NCBI RefSeq assembly: GCF_036370855.1
Contig: NW_026991398.1
Location: forward strand, 2,294,001-2,358,000
Reading direction: 5' to 3'
DNA from: Dromaius novaehollandiae
Lineage: Eukaryota; Chordata; Aves; Casuariiformes; Dromaiidae
DNA: 64,000 nt
The position numbers and the translations under genes are program-made. The notes under the pieces are model-generated. The model had not been told where the DNA came from. It searched no databases and saw nothing but the letters and a program-made list of their open reading frames with translations. Positions 1-13,151 of this stretch are shown here, piece by piece (position 1 is the stretch's first letter; every line of letters starts with the position of its first letter).

Positions 1-2709
1 AGTCTATTTCAGTGAACATTTCCCAGGAGGAGGGAGTACAAAGAACAAATGAAGTCACACTTTCAGCAGGGCCACTGTTTCCTAGTGGAGTCAGGCTGCT
101 GGGACAGAAGGATCTCATGGCAACCTGGCAGCACTGCTGAGAGACAGCTGTGTGCAGGAGCAGCTCCTCTGCAAAGAGCAGCAGGGCTGTGGGCACTGCC
201 TGCTGCTGCTGACATGAGCTGAGAGAAGGCAGAGAGAAGTGCAAGGCAGTGTGGAGTGGGAGGACAGAGGAGAGCTCCTTGTAGGAGAAATCTTCACAGC
301 CCTTGACACAGTGAGTCTCTGGCTGTAGAGCAACACTGCTGAGGTTCCTGGAGGGGTCTTCTAAACCCTTCCTATCTCACAACTGATAGGCTTTTTAAGG
401 ATAGCTTTCCTGGTTTCTGCAGTGTGGAGGTGGAGGAGGAGTTGCTTCAGAGCAGGGATTCCCTACCACACCATCTCAGGGACAGGGTGTCCTGCTGCCT
501 TTTCCCAGCAACGCTGCTGGGGTGTGAAGCCAGGATGTGCACACAGGTCTAGCCAGGGCTGTAATTCAGAACAGCATCCCTGCGCCACAAGGTGCTGTGT
601 GCCCAGGGCAGTCACTCTGGTGCCTGTGAGGGTCAGCACTTAGTCTGCCCATAAAACTCCTCAGGGCACTGCAGGGAGAAGCTCTGGCTCAGAGGATTAA
701 CTCCCAGCAGGGCAGGTTCAATCTCCTGTTGAAAGGGTGCTGCATGGGCCAGGGCCACTCACACCTCTAGCTTATGCACACGACATGTCTGCAGAATTTT
801 TAGAGGAAGGTGAAAAAAAGGCTACTTAAAAGGGAAGGAGCTTTCCTCTTGGTGTCTGTGTCTCAGTTTCCAAATTTTGGCAGGGAGAAAAAAGGAAAAA
901 TTTTCTGGTTTGGCAAGCAACTACGACTCCCAAACTTTCCCTCCAGAGATCAATAGGTCTACGAGAAACTCCCAACAAGCTGCTTCATTCCCCACATTGG
1001 CATAAAGACAGCACCAACATCACCTTTATGGCCTCATTGGAGTTTATGAGACCTGCTAGCATAGAGGTGCCCTTGGCCAGTGCCCTGTCCCGGGAGGTTC
1101 CTGTAGGGCAGAACTGAGACACAGAGGGTGGGATGAGGTCTGTGAGCACCAACAGGGAAAAGACGTTGGGACAGAGAAACAGCTGCCAGCAGGGACAGCT
1201 CCAGGCAGCAGAGATGGGCAGGAAGGAGCAGGAACTGCTAACAGAATTGTCATGGCAGGATGGATTTGGGCAAGTCATGATCAGTCCCTCCAGTGCAGAC
1301 ACCTTCCTCTGGAGCCCCTCATGTCTCCCCTCCCACCCACCAGAGCCTCTGCCCTGACAGCCATGGAGTCCAGGATATAAGCTGCCTCCTCTGCAGCCAG
1401 ACCTCCAGCAGAGGACAGGGGCATCTCTCCTGCCCTGGACTCATTTTGTGCTGCCTGACAAAGGGGCTGAGAGTGACTGTCCTGCGATGTCACCGTCTGT
1501 GAGGTGGCACGCCCAGCTGGGTAAGGTGAAGGCTTTCTTGAGTGCCCCTCTGTCTCTCTCTCCTTGCCTCCCTTGGCAGCAGGATCATGGTGTTGCTCCT
1601 TATTTCCACTCCTGTCCATGCTGCTCCTGGTCTTCTCCCGGGCTCCCTGGGGTCGAGAGATTTCAGCTGCAGTTTAGACATCACTGCTGCAATTTGAGCA
1701 ACAGAGGGATCTGCATGGGAATGAGGTTGCCCCAGGCCCCGTCAGACCTGTGCGGCTCCAGGAAATGGAATCCATGGGGTTGTGAATTGAGCTGACTCTC
1801 CCTTAAGGAGAGCCCATCTTTAGGGCACTTGACTACCCTGTATTGTTCTTTCAGGCTGCAAGCTGCTCTCCAGAAGGGCCCAGCTGTCTCATAGCAGCTC
1901 TGTGATATCTGAGAGGCCAGTGAAGAAGGTGCAGAGATGCTGAGAGTATGGAGATGGTGGTGAGAGGCTGTAACTGGGCAGCTGAAAAGAGCCCTGTGTG
2001 TCCTTGGCTAGAAGAGGAGTGTGGAGAGCTCCCTCTGGTGCCCTGAGAAAGGGTGAAATTTTGGAGATCTGCACTTTGAAAGTGGATTCCTCTGCTCTCA
2101 GCAGTGGCTGTTTGTATTTTTAGGGTAGCACATGAGTGTGATCATCCTCCAGCACAAAGCAGTGCAAGCACAGGACAGCTGGGAACAAGGCTAATAGACA
2201 GACTAGTTGTTGCCGTTCTGCACCAAGTGATAGTGAATCCTTTCCTCTCAGAACTCACAGTAGAAATGCCAATGATTGCTGCCTTCAAAGAACACCTCCC
2301 AGGTATGACAGGGGCATCTCAAAGAAAATAAACAATATAAAAAAAAAAAACAGAAATGTTCTTCTGCAACCCCCAGCCTTTAGAATTGGGAGTGAAGATG
2401 CAGAAAAGCCCTTCTACATGAGGAGTGGATTTCATTCGAAAGAAATTGTAGCAGAGCTATTCACCCCCATTGCCATGTACCCCTTATTGTGCAGCAGGAC
2501 AGACTCCTCTGCAGCCCATGGGCAGAGGTCCCCGCTCCTCACAACACATTGCCAGCACAAACCAGAGCTCAAGCAGGGGAACTGCACAGATGGCCTCCCA
2601 GTAAAGAGAGAAGCAATGTGGTGTTTTTTACTGAAAAACAGAATGCTTTATTTATTTATTTTTCTTGAAATTTCTGTCCTAACTTCTCGCTGGCCTTTTC
2701 TCTCTGGAC
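1..2709 (+). repeat. OR14 upstream flank, module copy 1
   Basis: No gene is seen here. The stretch matches, in gene orientation, the DNA upstream of the two minus-strand OR14 genes. Positions 1-820 are the reverse complement of about 30,650-31,560 and 51,960-52,830. Positions 1,000-1,560 match the reverse complement of about 51,300-51,890. Positions 1,800-1,920 match the reverse complement of about 29,940-30,060. This shows that the receptor and about 3 kb of its 5' side were duplicated together. The short open frames here lack recognisable domains. A run of A lies at about 2,338-2,350. Confidence 0.75.
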
Positions 2710-2711
2710 AG
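2710..2711 (+). other. predicted splice acceptor before OR14 gene 1
   Basis: A pyrimidine-rich run ends in CAG about 25 bases before the receptor ATG. The same arrangement precedes the other OR14 copies, as expected for receptors whose coding exon is preceded by non-coding 5' exons. Confidence 0.5.
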
Positions 2712-2735
2712 TCCCCTATGCCCCAAGGGAGCAAA

Positions 2736-3670
2736 ATGTCCAACAGCAGTTCCTTCAATGAGTTCCTCCTCTTGGTGTTCACAGACATGAGGGAGCTGCA
2801 GCTCTTGCACTTCTCACTCTTCCTGGGCATCTACCTGGCTGCCCTCCTGGGCAACGGCCTCATCATCACAGCCGTAGCCTGCGACCACCACCTCCACACC
2901 CCCATGTACTTCTTCCTCCTCAACCTCTCCCTCCTTGACCTCGGCTCCATCTCCACCACTGTCCCCAAATCCATGGCCAATTCCCTGAGCAACACCAGGG
3001 CCATTTCCTACTCAGGATGCACTGCCCAGGTCTTCCTCCTCCTTTTCTTATTTCAGCTGAGTGTTCTCTCCTCACAGTCATGGCCTATGACCGCTTTGTT
3101 GCCATCTGCAGACCCCTGCACTATGGGACCATCATGGGCAGCAGCACTTGTGCCAAAATGGCAGCAGCTGCCTGGGCCAGTGGTTTGCTCTATGCTGTAC
3201 TGCACACTGCTAACACATTTTCCATACCACTGTGCCAAGGCAACACAGTGGAGCAGTTCTTCTGTGAGATCCCCCAGATCCTCAAGCTCTCCTGCTCAGA
3301 CGCCTACCTCAGGGAATTCGGATTTTTTGTGGCTACTCTTTCTGTTGTCTGTGGATGTTTCATTTTCATTGTGCTGTCCTACGTGCAGATCTTCACTGCT
3401 GTGCTGAGGATCCCCTCTGAGCAGGGCCGGCACAAAGCCTTTTCCATGTGCCTCCCGCACCTGGCCGTGGTCTCCCTATTTCTCAGCACTGGCACATTTG
3501 CCTACCTGAAGCCCCCCTCCATCTCCTCCCCAGCTCTGGATCTGGTGGTGGCTATTCTGTGCATGGTGGTGCCTCCAGCAGTGAACCCCCTCATCTACAG
3601 CATGAGGAACAAGGAGCTCAAGGATGCAGTGAGGAAGCTGTGTCAGCTGGTACTAGTTCAGCAGCAATAA
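2736..3670 (+). pseudogene. OR14-like olfactory receptor with one frameshift (gene 1)
   Basis: This is a class II olfactory receptor of the OR14 type, a seven-transmembrane odorant GPCR of the sensory-neuron membrane. The ATG at 2,736 gives MSNSSS, an N-glycosylation site at the usual place, and aligns with the starts of genes 2 and 3. An ATG in frame at 2,418 is upstream of the splice acceptor and was not used. The first frame carries TM1, PMYFF and TM2. After about 3,045, in TM3, a 1-bp deletion relative to gene 3 shifts the frame. The second frame then runs unbroken through MAYDRFVAIC, TM4-TM6 and NPLIYSMRN to the stop at 3,668. Apart from that base the gene is full length, so the break looks recent, or it could be a sequencing error or a segregating null allele. 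It is on the opposite strand to genes 2 and 3. Confidence 0.9.
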
Positions 3671-4720
3671 GCTGCCCATCTCTCTTCACAAGTGATTTCC
3701 AATTTATCGCAGGCACCTCTTGTGCTTTTGGTTTTCTATCTGTGATAATCACGTTGGTACACAAATGTTTGAATTCATCTCTTCTCCAGAGGCACAAACT
3801 CCATCGGTTTGATCAAGAGGCTTTCTGTAAATTTGCCAACCACTGCGTCAGAGCTGGCCTCCCAAGTAGCATCTCTGTAACAAATGGGGATTTTCTCAGT
3901 ACTGTGCCTGAAGGTTGGGATATTCTTTCAGAGCTGGAGCCAAGAATGCACTCAGGGAATTGCACCTGAAAAGGCCCTGTTGCTGTGCTTGGGCTTTCCA
4001 TGGGCAAGGTGGGATGTGCTCACACGGTGATGTTTTAGGGAATGAGGGCTGGATGGAGCCCTCACCTGTGGGTGCCCAGTGCCCTTGGAGAGAGTGAGAG
4101 GTCAAGAAGTATCTCCTGGGGACTGTCTCCCCTATGATGTGGCTGGTGACACATGCCTGTCCTTCTGGAAGGCAATATGGAGCCTCCTGGAGAGCACAGG
4201 GTGGTCTCCAGGGACAGCGTGTGCCTGGGATGGGCAGTGAGTGGAGACTCACAAAAAACAAGTGGAGTCACCCAAAAGCAAAGGGCTAAACTGAAGTATG
4301 CACCAAATGACAGCTCAGCAATCTCAGCAGGGGCAGTGGGGACTCAGTGGGCACAGGGAAGGGAGCCTCGAGAGCAGGTCATGTCACCTACACTGAAAAA
4401 CCATGGGCGGGATCAAATGACACGTGAACCATCCTGAGCCATTTGAAATGCCCTGTGATTGCTCCGAGCAGCTTCCACAGTCCCAGCCCCAGGGGAGAAG
4501 GTTGTCAGGTGCTGGGCCATGCTGGGGCTGCTTCCTGCCCTGACCAGCACGGCCAGTGCAGAGTTGCTCCACGGCCCCACAGCTCACTCATGCTTCAGAG
4601 CACCACTGCCAGCTGGGGCCCTGCGAGGAGCACAGGGGAGGGGTGCAGGACCGGCTGGCCAGGCCAGCACAGACATGCTCACCCGGGGAAAGGCTCCCTG
4701 GGGAGCAGGGACATCTCTGG
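3671..4720 (+). repeat. OR14 downstream flank, module copy 1
   Basis: No gene is seen. From about 4,040 the sequence matches the reverse complement of 47,850-48,310, the 3' side of OR14 gene 3, and more weakly the 3' side of gene 2 near 26,750-26,900. This marks the downstream limit of the ancestral OR14 duplication module. Short open frames on both strands have no recognisable domain. Confidence 0.6.
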
Positions 4721-5776
4721 AGAAGAGCAAAGAAGCAATTGCGAGCTTGAGGAGAGGTATAAATGAATACTTGTTTCTACGTGTGTCAACTCAGAGCAGG
4801 CCGCTCCGTTACTGGAGCAGCTGCAGTTGCTTGAGGAGCCCCGGGGCCAGGACACTAGTGCTGTGCTGGGGAGAAGGGCTGGCACAGAGTGGCTGCAGGC
4901 AGCCAGCGTTAAGGTCTCCTGGACACACGAGCAGTGGAGATGGGGACTGACTGGCCTCAATTTCCTCATACCGTTGCTGGCCCCCACCCCTGGGGCTGAT
5001 GGGGAGGCTGACACCCCTCTGTGCCTCTCCCTATAAGCCTCCCTCTGCTCTCCCCACAGGCCTGCCAGGAGCAGCACCTTCCCTTTTCTCTTGAAAGACT
5101 CCATAGAAGGGAAACATGTCAAGTAACCCGCATGCATCCCCACCTCCCACAGCAAAAGGAAATGCTTCCCACCCCCTTCTTAGCTTGCACATGACTCTCG
5201 GTGATGTCCCCTCCCCTCTCCCAGCACCATTTCTGCTGGGCCAGGCAAGGGGCAGCTATTCTGCATCTCCAGAGCAGGGCACTTTGCCACAGCAGTTCCG
5301 GGGGGCTCCGTGCTGGCACTCGGATGTTCAGGGATGGTTCCCGGCACAACACAGTCCCCTCCAGGACAAAGCAGCCTCTGTCCCCCAAATGCCGGGGGGA
5401 ATGGATCCACTCCCAGCCACCCCCTTCTCCTCCATGCCACCTCCTCAGCCTGGCAGGGGCAGCGCTGGACCTCGCCCCCTTAAGGAAGTGCCCAGGCCAA
5501 GAAGCTGAAACAGCAGGAATTACCAAAATACCATCCCCTTTTCCCTGCACTGCCCCTTACAACACACCGCCCTTGCCGCCCTCTTCCCGCCACCCCGGGG
5601 CTGTTCCGGGGTCTCAGGGCTGTTTGGGGATCCCTGGGCAGCTGCAGTGCCCTTCATAGTTCCCTGGGGACTGTCCCGGGTGCTGCCACGACAGGACATC
5701 TCCGGCCTGGCCTCTTCTGGGCTGCTGCTCCTCATGGCCACTGTCCTGGCCCAGCCCCAGGCAGTCAGCCCTGGGT
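4721..5776. other. no gene recognised; GC-rich approach to the 60-bp array
   Basis: Similarity to the other OR14 flanks is lost after about 4,720. Open frames of 100-160 codons occur on both strands but overlap one another and show no family signature, as expected in GC-rich DNA poor in stop codons. GC content rises toward 5,560-5,776, just before the array. Confidence 0.4.
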
Positions 5777-6203
5777 CCGGCATGTCCCGTGGGCAACATG
5801 GCTGCCCAACAGCCCTGTGATTGCAGACTACAGCTTCCAGCATGCCCTATGTCAATATGGCTGCCTCACAGCCCTGTGATTGCAGACTACAGGTCCCAGC
5901 ATCCCCCGTGGGCAACATGGCTGCCCCACAGCCCTGTGATTGCAGACTACAGCTCCCAGCATGCCCCGTGGGGAACATGGCCACCCAGCAGCCCTGTGAT
6001 TGCAGACTACAGCTCCCAGCCTGCCCTGCGGCAACATGGCTGCCCCACAGCCCTGTGATTGCAGACTACAGCTCCCAGCATGCCCCGTGGGGAACGTGGC
6101 CACCCAGCAGCCCCCTACCAGCAGACTACAGCTCCCATCATGCCCCATGGGCAACATGGCCACCCAGCAGCCCTGTGCTCGCAGACTACAGCTCCCGGTA
6201 TGT
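5777..6203 (+). repeat. 60-bp tandem array with YY1-like and ZNF143/THAP11-like motifs
   Basis: About seven units of 59-60 bp. The box gcagactaca recurs at 5,823, 5,882, 5,942, 6,002, 6,061, 6,121 and 6,181, with a partial unit before the first. Each unit has two conserved boxes. ACTACAGCTCCCAGCATGCC resembles the long ZNF143/THAP11 (SBS) site, with its ACTACA extension. CAACATGGCTGCC resembles the YY1 site (AAnATGGC). The boxes alternate with fixed spacing. Both motifs are known from vertebrate core promoters and loop anchors; that the array works as a promoter or anchor is inference. Because 60 is a multiple of three and the unit lacks stops, several frames on both strands stay open across it; these are not genes. 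Confidence 0.85.
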
Positions 6204-9200
6204 AACAGCGGTCCTTCCTCCCCAGGAGAAACAGGGCTTCTCTTGTTTGGAGGCGGAGGCAGCTTTCAGTTGGGTCCTTTTGATTTTATTACTTTGGCTC
6301 ACTGATGGTTTTCTGCTCTCTTCAAGTGCAGCCGTGGCAATTAGTCTAAAAGTTATCATCTCTTCCCCTTCTCACACATTGAAGTAGGATAACGAAACCA
6401 AACGGAAAGAAAAGAGAAGCCACCAAAGTGGAGCAAAGCCAGATACTGCTAACACCGTGCCCAGGGTGGGAAAGGATTGCTTCGTCCTCAGCACTGCCTG
6501 GGAGGAGACACAACACACACTTGGCATCGAGAGTTATCCCAGTTTCCTGGGCAGGAACAGCTCTGTCTGTTGGTGGTGCTGGTGATACCAACAGTCCGAT
6601 AAATCGCATTTGTGCTTCCTTGCTTCATCCAAATCATGAGGAACTATTCACAAAAACGTGCAGCAATCTTCTCTGTCGTCCGTCAGTGTTTGCTGTCATT
6701 GGTTCCATCTCTATAACAAACACAGGAACTTTGTGTTTTTATTTTCAGTGAGACGCTGTTCAATTTATGCAGCTTCTTTTTCTCTTTGCTGTGTTCTTTT
6801 TTTGGGGGGGGGGGGGTTGTTTTCCTTCAAGGAAAGCTCTTAGCATATCACTCGCATTCATGCATTACAAGGTAAACTTCTTGCAAACATCAACTACAGG
6901 GCTTCAGCTTTTACCACTAGACATGTACGAGCATTCCCAAATGGTTACCTACACCATTACCCATGCAACATGATTTTTATTCTGGGTCAATATTTTTCTA
7001 CTGTTCAGTGGTTTCTTTCAAGCCTTCATATATGAGCCCATCCCTAAAGCCTCGCTCCTGTGCATGCCTCGAGCATTTCCCTCACTCAGCTTTCAGCAGC
7101 TGGGGTGGCCTTCTGAGGAGATATAGCTATTACATGTGGAGCCACAAACATATGATAAGTATATCAACAGAAGCTGATAGTAATTTGGTCACCAGAGGCA
7201 GGGCCTGACTTAATCTTCCTCTGAGCTTTTCTCAGTCAGCCTCCCAACATCCTGTGTTCCCTCATGCCTGTTGCACCTGTTCTGAAGTGGGAGAAACCTT
7301 ACTCTTGAGGGGCTGTTTTCCCTCCCATTGCCCAGCTAAGTTGAAGGATGGCATTCCTGTACATGTCTTGGATACCTCAGGGCATCTCCATATTGGCTGG
7401 GATAAGTGGGCAACTGAATCAGGCCTTTCCACTGAACGTGTCTACATCTGAGAAGGTGAATCCCACCCCTCCTGTTCTCTCAGGTTTCTTGCAGAGGAGA
7501 ACTGTGAAAGCTGGTCTGATAGTCTCAGCCCCTCTAAAAAGTTGTAGGCTCTTCTTCAGAGGAAAGGTATATCATCTGGGTCTTATTTTCCCAGTACTTT
7601 AAGCAGAAATCATTACTTTCCTCTGCTTTCCTTTGCATCGTTTCCCCCCCACAAACACATTTTAATTACTCATTTGTTCCCCACTCACTGACATAGCTCT
7701 TATGAACTGAGGCCTTGCATTTTCTTCCTTTCCTACCCCTAATCCTCTCTCTTTGCTTTACTCCCACAGTTCATGCTTACCATGGCCTCTGAAGCTCTCT
7801 CCATCTTTCTTTGCTTCCCCTCATCTGAATTCACAGAGGAAAGCATGTTTCTTGTTTGTTTGTTTGTTAATAACTGAACCAATACCATCCGGCTGCAGTG
7901 GGAGATGAGAAAACAAGGGTGTTGATAATAAAGAAAGCTTTCCTAAGAGTCCCGTCCCATAGCCAGAGGGATGAATATGATGTAATTTTAGAGTGACAGA
8001 AATCGGTCGTGAATTTCTGGGTACCCTTAATTCCCTGAGCATATAACTATAATCAGTGTGTAAATTCTCTGGGTGGCATTCATCGACCTTAACTTCAGAT
8101 ATTTGAAGTACTGATCTCTAAGTCTTGGCGCAGTGATATTGGCTCTGTTCTGTACTTCAGAGCAGTATCTGCAGAGGATAATTCAGCCTCTGAAAACCGG
8201 TGTCTCAGATGCCAGTGGAAGTGGTTTCATCATTCCAGGATTCCTTTTCCTCCCCACAATAACTTTGCATGGGGATTGAAAGCAGGGACTTCCAGCAGCA
8301 GCATGGGATGGGGTCTCAAGCAGAAGCACAGTGAGTTCTTGACACACTCTGAGCCCCCAGACTAGGGGAGTGATGGATCACACAGAGCTCACTTGGGACA
8401 GTAACGGGCTTGGCTTGACTGTCCTTGGGTGGATGTTATCTTCCTTTCAGACAGAAATAGTGAGCACCAGCAGGTGCAGGCCAAGCTTCTCCCTGATCAG
8501 TAATGAAGTATGTGAGCATAGATATTCCTGTATGAAGCAACCATTCCCCATTGCCTGAAGAGCTGGACTTCAGTCACCTCCTGCATCCCAGGGTGAGCTG
8601 AGCATGTGAACGAGATGTTCTTTCTAATGAGGTGCACAGGTTTCTGGGGAATGACAAAGAAAGGGAAATCTGGAAAATACTATAGTTGAAAGTGGTATGA
8701 CAGAGAAAAGAACTTGAGATGTGAGAGATACCAAGGTGATACCTGAGGGGAAAAAGTACAAGACACATAGCTTGCTTTTCTTTGAGGGGATGCGTTGGAC
8801 CCAATGACCTCCACAATAAAAAAACCATTTCCTTGAGTATTCCGAAATTTAATTTCTTTTTAAGAGTGACTCCCCTGCGATTCACTTCAACAAACTTCTA
8901 GGGTCCAAATCTCTGCTGGTCAGGGAGATTTCACTGACAGTCAGAATCAGCCACATCAGAGAATGACAGATGCTCTTCTAAGATGGACTCTTGAAACAGG
9001 TAGGATGACTCCCTCTCTGGAGATGTGGAGATGCTGGTCTCTTGTCATGGACTTGGGAGGGACCTGAGGTGACAGGTGAGGCTGAGGTGACTTTGACACA
9101 AGAGGCTCTGTGAATTCGTATGTGTAGGTGTTCAAGGCCATTTGAGGACATCCTGCCTGGCCTCAAACTGCCTCCCTGAAGGGCACAGGTTTTCTGTACA

Positions 9201-12200
9201 TGATGTATACATGCCCAGGGCACCTGGAATACCACTAGATGCCTGCAAGAGGTACCATTCAACGGAGCTTCCTCTTTTGGCCTGCCTTCACACCCAGTGA
9301 GGCATTTCTAGAGGGATACAACTCATCTTATGTGAATTGTCTAAATTAGCTCAAATGACTTATATCCAACAGTAGATGTTTCTCCTAACTACAAAGGAAG
9401 CTCAGGGAGAGACATCTCTATGGTAGCCATCCCCAGTGAGGTAACTGAGTGCTCCTACCTCTGTTTTTCTTGGTCCAGAGAACTCCTTGACCCTTCTGTG
9501 GAATCACACTCCATCACTCCATCTTGACTTTTTGACTTCTGCATGAGGCAGAACGCTACACAAACTCCCTCTTCCCCCTTCCCCTCCTATCAGGGCAGAG
9601 ATTCTTCTCTCCCTTTGCTCAAACAAACAGGTAGTTACTGAGGCATGGAAAAAAATTGCAAATTACTCCTGCCTTCTCCACTTACACTCTAGATCATCAC
9701 CTTTTCCCCCAAAAGCATGATCCCTTGTGATGTCCCATAAAACTCCAAACACCAAACAACAGCACACACCAGAAGATAAGCAATCCAACAGCAGGACATG
9801 CAATGCCAAGGAAGTCTTACTGCTGATAAGGATCTGGAGATCAAAAAAGTAGGGAAAGGCTATGTGGAGTGGAAGTTGTAGAATAATTTAGGAGAATGAC
9901 TTGAAAAGAGGTCAGAGACAGCAAATGTTCTGGTTTGGCGGGCTGGCAAGGCCAGGGGAGTGAGGTCTCTTCCCTCTAGAAAGCACTGACTCAGACTGGG
10001 AGCATGAGGGTACTGAATGGTTCTAAGGTCTGGTCAGTGCACCCCAAGACTTTCATTCTCTGTGGAGCACCAGTGAATGGGACATATAAGCTTCTGTTAT
10101 AGTCAATGGAGACCAACTGCTTAAAGACAGGCATCTATGAACCAGAAGATTTAATCAGCTGGTTCTGAGCCAGCAGTGTCTGTTGTCTTTTCTTCCATCC
10201 CATGTAGGCATTTAAAATATCCTAGAATATCCTAGACTACTAAAAATAGCACTACATGCCCATGTTCCATCAATTAATCACTTCCCTACATTTGTTCAGC
10301 AAAAATGCTCTGTAAGCTCTGTGGACACTATTGGCCAGATCACTGCTGAATATAATGAGAGCTCAGACCACTTGCGTTGCAGACACCAGCTTCGCTGTCT
10401 GGAGCTGAATCCCACTGCTGCACTGCAAATGTTCACATCAGAGTTAGTGTCTGCTGCCCCTTCAGAGTCAGGGGGAAAAGAATGGCACCTGCAGAGGATG
10501 ATGAATTTAGGCAGTTTAGACAGTGTCTTAGCACTGGAGGGCTCTCCATTTAGTAAAACATACCTGTCTCCACTTGTTTCTAGAGAGACCGCAGTTTAGG
10601 TAAGAAAGGTAAAATAAGTATAGTGGAATCTGATCCAGAAGTTAATTGCTTGTTTTTTCAACGAACATTTCAGAAAAAAAAATCTCATTTTTTTTTTACT
10701 GTTTGTATCTAGGAAAACTAATAGCTATCAAGAAATCATACAGTGTGAGGTTACCCATTCAGCAGGAAAGACTAGATTTTATCATAGCTACTGGCATCTG
10801 AACTGCCTGATGAAATTTATTTTCACCTGTATTTTTAACATTTTAATGACAGATTTATAAATGCTTCTCTTAATCTAGTAAGGCAAGGCGTGTAAGAGGC
10901 AAGCTTTTTGTTTTTGAGGCCAGGTCTTACAGAAGTCAATGCTACTTAAATATGGAGGATTGCCTTTTATTGTACCTCCAAATAGGCAGACATGGAAATA
11001 ATTTCATTTAATCTTCAGCTTTTTCATATAACTCATTTAGACAACTTTAAGCCTCAATGGGTCATCCAATCTCTGCAGTCACTGGAGAGAGACAGAGCTA
11101 CTGGGGCTTGAGTCATCCCATCCCTAAGGTTTCCTCTGAGATTCCACCTCCCTGTGGCTTCTGCAGAGCAGCTTAGGCTGTGTGGCTGTCTATTAGGTGA
11201 CTGAACTTTGGTAAGAGGAGTGCACCGATTGACACCAAAAGCAACATTCTTCAGTGTTAATGCACCATGAACCACAAAGCATCTGCTCACTATGGGTGGA
11301 CACTGACATAGCTAAAGTTGAGGCAAGGAATAAATAGTAAGATAACTGAAGAGAAGAAGAAATCATCAAGAGAAGCAAGGTGGAATAATACATAGATGTT
11401 AACATCAAGTAGGAGTGAAGGAACAGCCATCATCAGTTAATCCAAGTTTGCAGTGACTGAAAATAAAGGTCTTTGCAGGTTGATTTTACCAGACCATCTC
11501 ATGACAAAAACAAGACCTTTGAGGAATTGTGAGCCCTTGGAAAACAAACAAACAAACAAAACCTAATCATTTCCAAGGACAGAAATTGCTAGAAAGATTT
11601 TGATTTTGTTGGAAGGACCGCACAGATAAAAACGAAAAAAAAAACCCCAATTAAGTAATTGATTCTGGTTTTGTTTCAACAGACTTTTTGTTCTCAGCAG
11701 CTTTGTGTTTCATGTGAGACACCACATTTCAAACATACCATGTTTAAACACTGGAATCTCCCAAGTAATGATACAGTTATGACACTAAAGATACAATGTG
11801 AGCACTTAATAAAGAATGATGCAGCATTCTGAGGAAACCATAGCCTTTATTTTCAATGAGAACACACATTTGGAGAAATATAGTAACGAATCATCTCTCT
11901 GAAATCATGTATTCCTCTTTCAGTTAAAGTTTTCCCAGGAAGTTTTTTTTTTAAAAAAGGAGTGAGAGAGGGAAAGAAACTTCTTAATTACCTTACATAT
12001 TCAGATTTTGAAAACTGCAAAAATACTGTAATATATAAAGCCCAATCAATCTGTCTCTTCCCGTGCTGCAGGGTACTGTGAAGGCAGATTATTCTCCTTT
12101 TTTTTTAAATGCACCAATCATCTGCATGCTTAAGAGAGCCCAATCCACAGCTACAGAGACAATTCATATAGTTTACAATATAAACCAAATCATAACATTT

Positions 12201-13151
12201 AACTGATGTGAAAAAAGGTTGGGGGGGGGGGAAGAAACTTCAGGAGGGGTCAAATCTAATTGATTTAGAGGTGTTTAGAGGTTAATATTTCTCTCCAGAG
12301 TCCCCAGTAATTCTGACCATCCATACTTCGAAGCTCTTAGTTTGCACCTTATCTGGAGTGAGCCAATTAGTTCCGTTAATGGAAGAATCAGGGTGCAGAA
12401 AAGAACATGCCAGAATTTACACTCTGCAGACAGAATGGATGCAAACCAGTCAGCATCACTTGCTCAGGTACTCTGACTCAGCCCCTGGAAAACACCAAAA
12501 GAACAGAAGTGTAGCCTGAGGCACACCTGCTGTGTGCAAGAGACTCAGCCAGGCTGAGTCTACAATTAACAGACAGAATTCACCACTTCCAGAGGCCAGG
12601 TCAGTGCACCTATCCCGAGTTGTGCTGAATGACTGTGTGGAAATATCTTTCTTTCCACTCACTCTAGCAGTAGCTCGTGGTAATCTCAAATACAGACACA
12701 TCCTTTGCAGTGGCTAAAGCTAGGTGAGACGAATCCTGAACACCACAGTTCTTTAGAGAATGGGATTCAGTTGTCCACATGCAGGTGCCTTCTGCTTTTT
12801 GAGATGCCCTAAGGAGCCCAAGACATCTGTGCAGTTGTGACAAGGGACTTTGAGAGACTTGTTGCTTTCCAGAAAGGCAGGTGGAGGTCAACTAGGATAT
12901 GCTGTGGCATCTCAAATGGCACTAGCCCCCATGTGACTGTGACTGGAATTTAGTCCCTTATCAATACAGACAATGGAGTTGAGAGAAGGATTCCCATCAT
13001 CCTCATGTAGATACCACCTGGCTGCTTACCTGAAGCATATTCCATGCACCACTGAATCTCATCCAAGGAGTCTAATCTAATCTGGCTAGTTTATCCATAT
13101 GAACACAAAGGTCCTGCTCACATTTTTCAAGGATTGACTGAGTAACAGTCA
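6204..13151. other. long stretch without a recognised gene
   Basis: About 7 kb with only short open frames on both strands and no receptor, transposase or polymerase signature. A 13-base G run lies at 6,804-6,816 and another G run near 12,220. AT content is higher than in the OR14 modules. A + frame of 92 codons at 10,321-10,599 has no domain I recognise. Unannotated non-coding exons of the flanking receptors could lie here but cannot be shown. Confidence 0.4.

Noticed and set aside
2418-2735. Upstream ATG extension of OR14 gene 1
   Set aside because: It lies before a conserved splice acceptor and is absent from the other copies; receptors of this family begin at the MSNSSS-type start.
5821-6387. 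188-codon + frame and overlapping frames on both strands over the 60-bp array
   Set aside because: The period is a multiple of three and the unit has no stops, so several frames stay open at once. Unit lengths of 59 break the phase. No domain.
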